Below, piece after piece: positions 45,452 to 55,021 of a stretch of DNA of 64,000 nt. This stretch comes from Ch128b sp964527925. GTDB taxonomy: Bacteria; Bacteroidota; Ignavibacteria; Ch128b. Below the pieces are notes generated by a model that was not told where the DNA came from, searched no databases, and worked only from the letters and a program-made list of their open reading frames with translations. The DNA is taken from assembly GCA_964527925.1 (NCBI GenBank), contig CAZGQO010000005.1, positions 103,494-167,493 on the forward strand, written 5' to 3'. Position numbers and translations under genes: made by a program. The first letter of the stretch is position 1; every line of letters starts with the position of its first letter.

Positions 45452-47872
45452 TCACTTAATTAAAATCATTTTCTTAACAGCTGAATAATTATCAGCTTCT
45501 AATTTATAATAATAAATTCCAGCAGGTAATTCAGATGCATCGAAGTAAACTTCATAAACACCTGGATTTTTAATATCATCTTCCAGAACCTTGATCTTTC
45601 TGCCAAGAATATCGAATACGGTAAGAATTACTTTGGTTTTAATTGCTAACTCATATTTAATATTTGTACTTGGATTAAAAGGATTCGGATAATTTTGATA
45701 AAGTTGAAAGTCTAAATTTTGTTCATTTTCTGCTAATTCAAGAGTTCCGATTTTTTCTGCTCTGAAAGCAATATCCCATTGTAGTGGAGGGACATTTAAT
45801 TCAAGTACCGAGGATAGGGCAGCTACAGTATCTATCTTCTGAAGAAGTGAGGTTTGAGTATTAAACCATTCAATTCTGTAAATTGAATTCGGTTGAATAT
45901 TTGAGATGTAAACTTTTCCATCACTTATAATCGGTGGAAGATTTCCGATATCTCTTAGATATTTCCAGTTATAATTTCGGTTGTGAATCCATCCGATGAT
46001 TTCTTCATTCGATTGAAGTGCATAACATCGTAAAGCAACAGCGAAATTGGTAAATACATATTCGGCAACACGCATCCAGTCTGCTCCCTGATTATCTACA
46101 AAAATTGTATGTTCACCAGTTGGAACATTAATCGAATAAGTTACATTGGTGTTTACAATTTGATCAAGTCTTTTTATTCCATTCAACAAGATTTGCAATC
46201 TTGGATTATAACCTATTTCAATTCCAGCAACGACTTTAAATTCAGCGGGTTCGTCATAGGAGACATAGAATGTTGGTGGATTTCGATATTCAGTATTGAA
46301 AACAGTCCCATACAGAAACTTGCTTAAATTAATTGAATTAGGATTGATGAGACCAAAGTGAGAAACGGAAAAATTATTTGCGGGACTTGAACCCCAGTTC
46401 GGGTACGCAGGTGCAACAGCAAAATCTGCTTTTTGTGAAGTTGTAGTTGTCGGTTGAATTGGGACAAAATTTTTTCCAATGAGATTTATGTTTTGTAGAA
46501 ATTCCCCAATTGGTTTGAAATGATAGAATAATCCTTGAGGTGCGATATAGTTATACCAGGACCATGTCATTGCAGTCATATATGCACCAGACATAATTGA
46601 AGCCCATAGCGAGTTGTGAAAGTTTATGCCAGCAGGGTCGTTATTACTTGCCCAGTATCCTAATTCAAGAAAATCATATTCACCGATTGCTGTTGGTTTG
46701 TTATAATCAGAAAGATTGAGTTTTGTAAGTTCAACAAGAGCAGTTTGCATATCTGAAGTTGTGTTGTAATGATGAATTTGTATTATATCAAAGAGGTTGG
46801 AACTCCAGATGGCTGGTTCAAATAATTCATTCGCAAAACTTGTTGTTAGAATGTGATTATATGGGTCTTTTGTTTTGATGAATTCTCCAATTTCAAGCAG
46901 CCAGTTAATTACATTTGGTCTGTTTTGTGAGTAGTTGTGAGAGTGGTCAACTTCATTAAAAATTTCCCAGGCAAAAAGATTCGGAGAATATGCCCATCTA
47001 TCAATTATATATTCCAATCTTCTTTTGAAGAAATTCTTAGCTGTCTCATTTGTAAAAAATTGTTCAGGTGTTGCACATGGACCTCCGTTAGCAGTGTTGT
47101 ATGGATTATCATTCCACTCCGGATTTACATTAATTGATAATTGTCCGTGAGGGATTAAACATAGTTGAATATAGATATTTTTTCTTTGTGCATAATCGAA
47201 CAACCAGTCGAGTTGAAATGCCCTATCAAAACGATTTGTGTAGTTGCCCAATCCAGTATTTTTCCATTCGATTGCAAAAGCGTTTTCACTCATCCAGACA
47301 CGAATTAGATTTCCATTGTTTGCAGCAAGAGAATCAAGCCACTTTTCGTAGGAGTAGGTTTTTTCTGGATAATCATACCAGCCAAGATTAAGTCCAATAC
47401 CAAGAAATTGATTACCATTATCAAATTTCAGATATCTATTATTTGCACTACGAATAAAACCTTTATTGTTTGAACTAATACAATAAAAATTGTATGTGGT
47501 TGAAGTAGTAGTTCCTGATTGGTCTGTACACTGTAGTTGATATTGCCAGATACCAATTTCATCGGGTGTGAAACGAATTTTCCAGTATGGGTTGCCGTTT
47601 ACAATTAGAGTTTCTGGTGGACCGGTTCGGATAAAGTCCTGATAATAGAAACCACTGATTGTATAGTTTTTACCAGTTGGAGATATGAATGTTGAACTGA
47701 GATGAATTTGATTTTTGTCGAACGGATTGTTGAATGAAGCAGTCAGATGAATAGTTATTTCGAGTTTTTCATATTTACCGATGGTATCCTTATTCGTTGT
47801 GATTGAATTAAAGATTGGATTTGCAAAAGTTTTAGAGTTAATGAGAAAAATTATGATAAGTATTTTTTTCAA
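45452..47872 (-). CDS. Secreted GH5-type glycosidase with DUF5060 domain and T9SS sorting domain
   Basis: This 806-residue exported protein has a signal peptide (1-17), a DUF5060-like Ig domain (about 20-135), then a TIM-barrel glycosidase of the cellulase/mannanase type (about 140-470). The acid/base is Glu307 in WEIFNEVDH and the nucleophile Glu398 in IGEYDF. An accessory beta domain follows, and the last 80 residues are a T9SS sorting domain (YPNPFNPSTNIKYEL, ending KKMILIK). It probably acts on a plant or algal beta-glycan at the cell surface. It stands alone, flanked by repeats. Confidence 0.86.
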   Translation of the reverse strand: MKKILIIIFLINSKTFANPIFNSITTNKDTIGKYEKLEITIHLTASFNNPFDKNQIHLSSTFISPTGKNYTISGFYYQDFIRTGPPETLIVNGNPYWKIRFTPDEIGIWQYQLQCTDQSGTTTSTTYNFYCISSNNKGFIRSANNRYLKFDNGNQFLGIGLNLGWYDYPEKTYSYEKWLDSLAANNGNLIRVWMSENAFAIEWKNTGLGNYTNRFDRAFQLDWLFDYAQRKNIYIQLCLIPHGQLSINVNPEWNDNPYNTANGGPCATPEQFFTNETAKNFFKRRLEYIIDRWAYSPNLFAWEIFNEVDHSHNYSQNRPNVINWLLEIGEFIKTKDPYNHILTTSFANELFEPAIWSSNLFDIIQIHHYNTTSDMQTALVELTKLNLSDYNKPTAIGEYDFLELGYWASNNDPAGINFHNSLWASIMSGAYMTAMTWSWYNYIAPQGLFYHFKPIGEFLQNINLIGKNFVPIQPTTTTSQKADFAVAPAYPNWGSSPANNFSVSHFGLINPNSINLSKFLYGTVFNTEYRNPPTFYVSYDEPAEFKVVAGIEIGYNPRLQILLNGIKRLDQIVNTNVTYSINVPTGEHTIFVDNQGADWMRVAEYVFTNFAVALRCYALQSNEEIIGWIHNRNYNWKYLRDIGNLPPIISDGKVYISNIQPNSIYRIEWFNTQTSLLQKIDTVAALSSVLELNVPPLQWDIAFRAEKIGTLELAENEQNLDFQLYQNYPNPFNPSTNIKYELAIKTKVILTVFDILGRKIKVLEDDIKNPGVYEVYFDASELPAGIYYYKLEADNYSAVKKMILIK

Positions 47873-48255
47873 TTCACCTCCAGAATGAATGAAATAATTT
47901 TGAGTCCATATTAGTGAAAGGGGAGTAGATTTTCAATTTAATAGAATAAAAAGTTTTTATTCGTTTTTTGAGTAAACAAAAACTTCAAGGAATTCTATAA
48001 TTAAATAAGATTTGTTTATCAAAAGTTAGATGCTGATTGACGCATTTGTGATTAGTGTAAATTCGTGTAATTGGTGGTTAAAAATATTTTAGCCACGAAT
48101 TCACCAATGTTTCGAATATGAATCTTCCAAAAAAATTTTTCAGAAGGGAAATTTTTAGAATATAATGCTCGAATAGATTAAGTAATAGAAAAATAGTATA
48201 GCAATCATTAGGTAAGAAAATACACTTAATAACTACATAAAGTACTCAACAACTA
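47873..48255. other. Intergenic region with a GCCACGAATT-type hairpin
   Basis: No gene is present. AATTGGTGGTTAAAA (48069-48083) and TTTTAGCCACGAATT (48087-48101) form a long near-perfect hairpin (13 of 15 pairs) with a very small loop. TTCGTGTAATTGG just before repeats part of it. This is another common intergenic repeat type. Confidence 0.5.
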
Positions 48256-48816
48256 TCAATCTTTAGATTTCAATGCTGAGAGGATATTTCTAACAGGAAA
48301 GATAACCAATGCAAGGAAAAGAAAACTGATTATGTATTTCGTTATAATCTTCATTGAAGAAAAAACATTACCGATAAAATATTTTTCAACAACAAATTCT
48401 ACCAGGAAATCATATAAAATTATTCCCAGGAAAAATATTATTGATAGAATGATATTTAATGCCTTATTAATGCTGCTGAAAGATTTAATTAAAAAGTAAG
48501 CCCCGAAAGCAAAAAATGTAATAAGTACGAATACCTGAAAATCAAAATTCAATCGACCATTATTAATTTTATTTTGATTTAAGAATATCAAGAAAGCAAT
48601 TCCGCTTAAATACACAAAAATAGACAGAAGAAGTAAAAATTGATTTTCTCTATCAGAAAAAAAATAAAATGTTGAAATTCCAATAAATACAATAAGTAAA
48701 CTGATTATTTCGAAGTTATTCAAACCGATAACTTTGAATCTTGATAAAATCCAGATTATACTTGTAAGAATTCCAGCATAACCATATCCTCTCAATAAAG
48801 ATTCATAATTATTCAT
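48256..48816 (-). CDS. Integral membrane protein of unknown function
   Basis: This 186-residue protein is almost entirely hydrophobic with five or six predicted membrane segments. I recognise no family. It starts inside the last codons of the PspC-domain gene (eight-base overlap), so the two are translationally coupled and probably work together in the membrane, perhaps in envelope stress sensing. Confidence 0.65.
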   Translation of the reverse strand: MNNYESLLRGYGYAGILTSIIWILSRFKVIGLNNFEIISLLIVFIGISTFYFFSDRENQFLLLLSIFVYLSGIAFLIFLNQNKINNGRLNFDFQVFVLITFFAFGAYFLIKSFSSINKALNIILSIIFFLGIILYDFLVEFVVEKYFIGNVFSSMKIITKYIISFLFLALVIFPVRNILSALKSKD

Positions 48817-49459
48817 CTAAATCACTCATTAATTTTTTAGGCGGGATGATGAATTTAAGAATGATATAAACTATTAATGCGGTCCCAAACGATGCGAACA
48901 AGAAAATTAACCATATTATTCTCATGATGTTTGGATGAATATTAAAATATTCTGCCAATCCTCCACATACACCAAAGATTACTTTGTTATCAGATAAGGT
49001 TAGCTTTTTAATATTTTTTTTCTGCATTTCAACTTTAACTCCTTTCTCGTAATTGTTGATTATCAACACCAGACTGAAAATAAATAGAGTGAAAGGATCG
49101 AACTTATTAATCAAAAAATTAAATGTTTCGTTTATTGTGATTACATCTTGTTGAATTAAAATTAGAAAAATAATCACTGCAATTAGTAAGATGTTCAAAG
49201 TAATTGTGATTGATCGATTTTGTTTTGAAAAGTTTTGTTCTGATGATTCTTTGAGCGGTAAAATTAATCCAAAAGCTGAGTAGATAAAAAGAATCGCTTG
49301 ACCAAGGATAAAGAAGAGTAACAAAACGAGAATGCGTACAATTGCAGGTTCAAAAGAAATAAATCTGCCGAATGATCCACATACACCCATTAGCATTTTG
49401 TTATCATTGGATATTTCTAATCGTCTTGGAGTTTGTACTTGATCGAAATTTTCTTCCAT
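48809..49459 (-). CDS. Membrane protein with two PspC domains
   Basis: This 216-residue protein carries two PspC domains. One is at about residues 12-70 (MLMGVCGSFGRFISFEPAIVR), the other at about 155-210 (VIFGVCGGLAEYFNIHPNIMR). Two further membrane segments lie between them. PspC is the membrane sensor of phage-shock-type envelope stress. Tandem PspC in one chain is less common. The first copy has GSFGRFIS where the second keeps the canonical GGLAEYFN, so the first has diverged. No pspA or pspF gene is nearby. Confidence 0.85.
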   Translation of the reverse strand: MEENFDQVQTPRRLEISNDNKMLMGVCGSFGRFISFEPAIVRILVLLLFFILGQAILFIYSAFGLILPLKESSEQNFSKQNRSITITLNILLIAVIIFLILIQQDVITINETFNFLINKFDPFTLFIFSLVLIINNYEKGVKVEMQKKNIKKLTLSDNKVIFGVCGGLAEYFNIHPNIMRIIWLIFLFASFGTALIVYIILKFIIPPKKLMSDLDE

Positions 49460-49636
49460 CTTTGATGTAATTATCTTTTAACAAATTTAATAAAGTTTAA
49501 TGAAGAAATATTTTGGTAAAAAAAATCATTCTACTTGCTACAGCAGATAAATTTTTTTAAGTGAATAAATGAAGTTGTAATGTATGCATCGTAATAAGAA
49601 TTATATAAAATTATTCTTAGTTCTCTTTTTTTTATA

Positions 49637-49658
49637 TTAGTTATGTTGTACAAACTAA
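49637..49658 (+). promoter_or_regulatory. Possible operator upstream of the BNR-protein gene
   Basis: TTAGTT and AACTAA form an inverted repeat with a 10-base gap, 16 bases before the ATG. This may be an operator or chance in AT-rich DNA. Confidence 0.2.
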
Positions 49659-49673
49659 TAAGGAATCATCAAA

Positions 49674-52600
49674 ATGAATAAGATTTTTCTAACGTTACTT
49701 TTAACAGTTTTCGTTTTAGTATCAAATTCTAATTCTCAGCAAATCGATTTCGACAAACTCTCTGGCATTAAAATAAGGTCGATTGGTCCAGCAGGAATGA
49801 GCGGGAGAGTTACTGCCATTGATGTAGTTCAAAAAAATCCTTCAATAATTTATGTTGGAACAGCTTCAGGAGGATTGTGGAAAACTACAAGCGGCGGAGT
49901 TAAATGGAAACCAATTTTTGATACTCTCAATGCAGCATCAGTTGGTGCAATTGCAGTTGATCAAAATGTACCTGATGTAATCTGGGTAGGAACAGGTGAG
50001 GGCAATCCAAGAAACAGTCAAACAAGCGGAAATGGTGTTTACAAATCTCTCGATGGCGGAAAAAGCTGGATTCATCTTGGATTAGAAAATTCAAGGAATA
50101 TTCATCGAATTATAATTGATCCGAGAAATTCGGATGTAGTTTATGTTGGAGTTCAGGGTTCAGCGTTTGGTGATTCAGAAGAGAGAGGGGTTTTCAAAAC
50201 TACTGATGGCGGAAAAACTTGGGAGAAAATTCTTTATGTGAATGAACGCACAGGAATTGCTGATTTAGTAATGGATCCATCAAATCCAAATAAACTTTTT
50301 GTAGCAATGTGGGAATTTAGAAGAGAACCATGGATATTTAAATCTGGCGGCAGTGGCAGTGGACTTTATGTAACATTTGATGGCGGAAAAACCTGGCAGA
50401 AAAGAACTGATAAAGATGGGCTTCCTTCAGGTGAACTTGGAAGGATTGGAATTGCAATCGCAAGAAGCAATCCTGAAATTGTTTATGCTCTGATCGAAGC
50501 AAAAACAAACGCACTTTATAAATCAACTGATGGCGGTTTTAAATGGTTTAAGGTGAGTGATAAAAACATTGGTGATAGACCTTTCTATTATGCTGAAATC
50601 TATGTAGATCCAAAAAATGAAAATCGAGTGTATAATATTTACACTCAAGTATCAGTTAGCGAAGATGGTGGGAAAACTTTTGAAATTTTGATTTCAAGAA
50701 TTCATGTTGATCATCACGCATTTTATATTCATCCAGAAAATCCAAATTTTTTAATTGACGGGAATGATGGTGGACTTGCAATATCTTACGATAGAGGTAA
50801 GACCTGGAGATTTGTTGAAAATCTTCCAGTATCCCAATTCTATCACATTAATGTAGATAATGATTTTCCCTATAATGTTTATGGAGGATTGCAGGATAAT
50901 GGTTCGTGGAGAGGCCCAAGCAGAGTTTTCAATTATATGGGAATTTCAAACTTTGATTGGCAGGAAGTTGGATTTGGTGATGGATTTGATGTGCTGCCTG
51001 ATCCAGATGATAATCGTTATGGATATGCCATGTCGCAAGGCGGAAATCTTTTCAGATACGACTCAGAAACGGGAATTCAAAAATCTATCAAACCAGTTCA
51101 TCCCGATGGAATTCCGTTAAGATTCAACTGGAACGCAGCACTTGCACAGGATCCTTTTGATAATTCAACAATTTATTATGGCAGTCAATTTGTTCACAAA
51201 AGCACTGATAAAGGAAATTCGTGGATAATCATTTCACCTGATTTAACTACAAACGATACAACAAAACAAAAACAAAAAGAAAGCGGCGGACTCACTCCGG
51301 ATGTAACTTCAGCAGAAAATCATTGCACGATAGTCTCAATTGCACCGAGTCCAGTTAAACCACTAATTATCTGGGTTGGTACTGATGATGGAAATTTACA
51401 AATAACAACAGATGGCGGATTAACATGGAAGAATGTTGTCAAAAATATTAAAGGCGTTCCAGAAGGTACATGGATTCCACAAATATATCCTTCAAGATTT
51501 AATGAAGGTGCGGCATTTGTAGTTTTTGATAATCATCGTAGAAATGATTGGACTCCATATCTTTATTATACATCTGATTTTGGTAAGAGCTGGACAAGGT
51601 TAGCTGATGCTAAAAAAGTTTATGGTTATTGTTTATCAGTTGTTCAGGATTTTGTTGAGCCAAATCTTCTTTTTCTTGGAACTGAATTTGGTCTTTATGT
51701 TAGTACCGATTTTGGAAAGAACTGGACTAAGTGGAAAAGTGATTTTCCAACTGTTTCAACAACTGATTTAATAATTCATCCAAGAGAAAATGATCTTGTG
51801 ATAGGTACATTTGGAAGATCAATTTATATTATCGATAACATTTCTCCCTTGAGGGAACTTGCAAAATCTGGAAATAAATTTTTCGAAACACATCTTAAAT
51901 TATTCAATATTCCTGATTCATACTTGTTCGAATTTAATTCACCAAGAGGAATGAGATTTCCTGGTCATGCTGAATTCTACGGTGAAAATCTTCCTTATGG
52001 TGCGATGATAACTTTTCAGGTTAAGATTGATTCAAAACAAGATTCAGCTGTAACTGGTGTAGAGAACGAGTCGAAAGAAAAAGAGAAACCTTCTCCAAGA
52101 GTAAAAATTGAAATTTATGATGAGAAAAGTAATTTAATCAGAACATTAAATGTTTCCGCAAAAGATGGAATAAACAGAATTTTCTGGCGTCTTGATAGAA
52201 AGGGAATTTATATTCCAAGATGGGAAGAAGAAAGAAGAAGAGATGAAGAAGAACCATCCGGTCCAGAAGTTTTACCTGGTAAGTATTTAGTAAAAATTTC
52301 TTACAAGGATTTTGTCGATTCAACTTTTGTGAATGTTTTACCTGATCCACGAATTAAAATATCTCTTGATGATTTGAAGGAAAGAGAAATTGCAATTAAA
52401 GGGTTAGAAAAGAAGATGGAAGTTGTTAGAGACATTATTTTAAAGTTGAAAAATGCAAATCGTAATCTTGAATTTGTTCAAAATAAAATTGAAAGTCAGA
52501 AAAGTGAAAAATTTTCTGAGTTAATGAAATTGATTAAGGCTAATAAGGATTCACTGAAGAATTTTGCAAGTTTATTTTTCTTTATAGATGCAAAAGGAAT

Positions 52601-52841
52601 TCAGTCTGATGAGAACAAAATTTTGTCTAAACTTTTCCGAACGAGAGATTATTTACTTTCGAGTTATGATAGACCATCTCAAATGTTTGAGATATCGATG
52701 AAATATTTAAGTAATTCAATTGATAAGGTTGTTTTAAGAGTGAATGAATATTTTATAACGGAATGGAAAAGACTTTTAAGTCTTATTAGAGAATCAAGAT
52801 TAGAATTGATTGATGAGATTGAACCGGTGAAGATTGATTGA
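49674..52841 (+). CDS. Secreted BNR/VPS10-sortilin-like beta-propeller protein
   Basis: This 1055-residue exported protein has a signal peptide (1-21, ending SNSQ). It carries about ten Asp-box (SxDxGxxW) turns, such as KSLDGGKSW, KTTDGGKTW and TFDGGKTWQK, spread over residues 60-720. These are typical of the WD40/YVTN/BNR-like glycosyl-hydrolase-annotated family. The C-terminal third (about 790-1055) has an Ig-like segment and a long helical tail. No T9SS sorting domain is present, so it is probably periplasmic. Many relatives are labelled glycosyl hydrolase, but no catalytic residues are obvious, so I do not assign activity. Confidence 0.82.
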   Translation: MNKIFLTLLLTVFVLVSNSNSQQIDFDKLSGIKIRSIGPAGMSGRVTAIDVVQKNPSIIYVGTASGGLWKTTSGGVKWKPIFDTLNAASVGAIAVDQNVPDVIWVGTGEGNPRNSQTSGNGVYKSLDGGKSWIHLGLENSRNIHRIIIDPRNSDVVYVGVQGSAFGDSEERGVFKTTDGGKTWEKILYVNERTGIADLVMDPSNPNKLFVAMWEFRREPWIFKSGGSGSGLYVTFDGGKTWQKRTDKDGLPSGELGRIGIAIARSNPEIVYALIEAKTNALYKSTDGGFKWFKVSDKNIGDRPFYYAEIYVDPKNENRVYNIYTQVSVSEDGGKTFEILISRIHVDHHAFYIHPENPNFLIDGNDGGLAISYDRGKTWRFVENLPVSQFYHINVDNDFPYNVYGGLQDNGSWRGPSRVFNYMGISNFDWQEVGFGDGFDVLPDPDDNRYGYAMSQGGNLFRYDSETGIQKSIKPVHPDGIPLRFNWNAALAQDPFDNSTIYYGSQFVHKSTDKGNSWIIISPDLTTNDTTKQKQKESGGLTPDVTSAENHCTIVSIAPSPVKPLIIWVGTDDGNLQITTDGGLTWKNVVKNIKGVPEGTWIPQIYPSRFNEGAAFVVFDNHRRNDWTPYLYYTSDFGKSWTRLADAKKVYGYCLSVVQDFVEPNLLFLGTEFGLYVSTDFGKNWTKWKSDFPTVSTTDLIIHPRENDLVIGTFGRSIYIIDNISPLRELAKSGNKFFETHLKLFNIPDSYLFEFNSPRGMRFPGHAEFYGENLPYGAMITFQVKIDSKQDSAVTGVENESKEKEKPSPRVKIEIYDEKSNLIRTLNVSAKDGINRIFWRLDRKGIYIPRWEEERRRDEEEPSGPEVLPGKYLVKISYKDFVDSTFVNVLPDPRIKISLDDLKEREIAIKGLEKKMEVVRDIILKLKNANRNLEFVQNKIESQKSEKFSELMKLIKANKDSLKNFASLFFFIDAKGIQSDENKILSKLFRTRDYLLSSYDRPSQMFEISMKYLSNSIDKVVLRVNEYFITEWKRLLSLIRESRLELIDEIEPVKID

Positions 52842-53270
52842 GAAAAAATTTAGAATTTGTTTATTAAACATTAATTCATTAGCGGTCGAGGCTAACCTCG
52901 ACCCTACATATTATCATACTGAACTAAATAAAACATCTTTTTCTGTCCTGCTGATCAATGCGAAGCATCTTTTTAGATTCTTTAAATTCTTCACATCGCT
53001 ACGCTTCCTTCAGAATGACAATATAAAATGTCATCCTGAGCGAATCGAAGGACCTTAAAAAAATAAATATAGAATTCAGGATTCTTCACTTCACTTCGTT
53101 TCTTTCAGAATGACGATTCAGGATTCTTCACTTCACTTCGTTTCGTTCAGAATGACAGAGATGGAATTCTTCACATTCGATTAGACTGACAAAGAAAAGA
53201 TCGTTCGTTTAGATTATGGCCTTCAAAATAACATTAGAATTTTAAAAATTATGGTTAGAAATTTATTCCA
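52842..53270. repeat. Dispersed intergenic repeat cluster
   Basis: No gene is present in these 430 bases. They hold a perfect palindrome GGTCGAGG-CTAA-CCTCGACC (52884-52903) and a full repeat copy (52944-53020). A half copy TGTCATCCTGAGCGAATCG follows at 53029-53056, then a tandem pair of 42-base units (53074-53115, 53116-53157) and a trailing piece to about 53191. This is the densest copy of the family in the window. Confidence 0.8.
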
Positions 53271-54998
53271 TCATCTAGAAAGATTTCTAAGGATAAAAAT
53301 AAAACTTATCAAAGCAACAACACCATAAATCAAACCATTAGCGTAATTTCCAAGAATCAGACTTCCAATTCCAAACATTGATGAATAAACAAGAATTACT
53401 CCCAATATCCAATTCAAGAACATCATCTTGAAGGAAGGTTCTTCTTTGATTTCAGGAATTTTTGAAGAAATCTTTTTCCATAATCTTCCACCAGGATAAA
53501 CTTTTTTGTAAAAGTCTATCAAAACTTTTTCATCAGTTGGTTTGGTTAGAAAAGTTACGACTAACCAGACTACGGTTGTACCAGCAACCAGATAATACAA
53601 CGAAAATGGAAAATCAATACCAAAGTATTTTACAATTGGCAGGAGAATGAAAGGAGTAATGATTGCGGATATTTCAGACCAGGCATTTATTCTCCACCAA
53701 TACCAACGAAGAATTAAAACAAGTCCAACACCTGCACCACATTCAATGATAAATTCCCATGCACCAGAAATTCTTTCAATAAAAAGAGTAACAATTGCAG
53801 ATATTATCATCAATAAAAGAGTAAAAATTCTCGAGATTAAAACATAATGTTTTTCGTTCTTAGCTGGATTTAAAAATCTTCTGTAGAGATCATTAATGAT
53901 ATATGAAGTCCCCCAGTTTAATTGAGTTGCAATGGTTGACATGTAAGCAGCAAAAAAGGCAGCAACCAATATTCCTTTCAAACCAGCGGGCAGGAAATCT
54001 CTTATTGCATAAATATATCCCATTTTAGGATTTGTTTTTGCGAGTTCTGGATAGATAATGAGAGATGCAAGTCCAACAAGAATCCATGGCCAGGGTCTTA
54101 ATGCATAATGAGCAATCTGGAAAAATAAAGTCGCAAGCAAAGAATGCTTTTCATCTTTTGCTGACATCATTCGTTGAGCAACATATCCACCGCCGCCGGG
54201 TTCAGCACCTGGATACCAGGAAGCCCACCATTGTATTCCTACATAAGCAAGAAAAATTAGAGGAGTCATTGCAAGAACATTTCCATAAGATAATTTTTCT
54301 TCAGAAATAACAGGAAAGAATCTAAAAATAAAATCAGGCAAATTAGCTTTCATTCCTGCAATTCCACCGACCTGTGGAGAATCAACAACAATGATTGCAA
54401 GTATTATACAACCAGTCATTGCAATTACAAATTGAATTGCATCTGTAATCACCACTCCCCATAAACCAGAGAGAGCAGAATAAACTGCCACAATAAACAT
54501 TGCGCCAAAAACATAAATCAAACCTGAATTTTCAGGTACATCAAAAATTCCAATCAGAATTGAAATCATTGCTTTGTTGACCCAACCCATGATAATTACA
54601 TTCATAAAAAGACCTAAGTAGACCGCACGGAATCCGCGCAAAAATCTTGCGGGTTTGCCTGAATATCTGATTTCAGCAAATTCAACTTCGGTCATGATTC
54701 CAGCGCGTCGCCAGAGTTTTGCGAAGAAGAAGACAGTCAATAAACCACCAAAAACAAAATTCCACCAAATCCAGTTGCCCGATATTCCATTTTTAGCGAC
54801 GAGTTCTGTAACAGCAAGTGGTGTATCAGCAGCAAAAGTTGTTGCAACCATTGAGAGTCCTGCCAGATACCATGGTAGATTTCTTCCTGAAAGAAAAAAT
54901 TCACTTGTATCTTTTCCTGATCTTTTTGAGTAGATGATTGCAATTGAAAAGCTTAAGATGAAATATAGTGCGATAATTAAATAATCAACAGCAGTCAT
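53271..54998 (-). CDS. Sodium/solute symporter (SSS family)
   Basis: This 575-residue membrane protein has about 13 to 15 hydrophobic segments with the LeuT-fold symporter pattern. Motifs include FFLSGRNLPWYLAGLSMVATTFAADTP at the first repeat (residues 34-60) and AAFFAAYMSTIATQLNWG in the second. Na+-coupled uptake of a sugar, amino acid or organic acid is expected, but the solute cannot be named. It is the last gene of a seven-gene minus-strand operon, 23 bases after a second symporter of the same family. Confidence 0.9.
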   Translation of the reverse strand: MTAVDYLIIALYFILSFSIAIIYSKRSGKDTSEFFLSGRNLPWYLAGLSMVATTFAADTPLAVTELVAKNGISGNWIWWNFVFGGLLTVFFFAKLWRRAGIMTEVEFAEIRYSGKPARFLRGFRAVYLGLFMNVIIMGWVNKAMISILIGIFDVPENSGLIYVFGAMFIVAVYSALSGLWGVVITDAIQFVIAMTGCIILAIIVVDSPQVGGIAGMKANLPDFIFRFFPVISEEKLSYGNVLAMTPLIFLAYVGIQWWASWYPGAEPGGGGYVAQRMMSAKDEKHSLLATLFFQIAHYALRPWPWILVGLASLIIYPELAKTNPKMGYIYAIRDFLPAGLKGILVAAFFAAYMSTIATQLNWGTSYIINDLYRRFLNPAKNEKHYVLISRIFTLLLMIISAIVTLFIERISGAWEFIIECGAGVGLVLILRWYWWRINAWSEISAIITPFILLPIVKYFGIDFPFSLYYLVAGTTVVWLVVTFLTKPTDEKVLIDFYKKVYPGGRLWKKISSKIPEIKEEPSFKMMFLNWILGVILVYSSMFGIGSLILGNYANGLIYGVVALISFIFILRNLSR

Positions 54999-55021
54999 TC
55001 TGTTACCTCACTGAAAGTATT

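Noticed and set aside
53074..53157. Short tandem repeat considered as a CRISPR array
   Set aside because: Units are contiguous without unique spacers, and belong to the dispersed repeat family; no cas gene is present.
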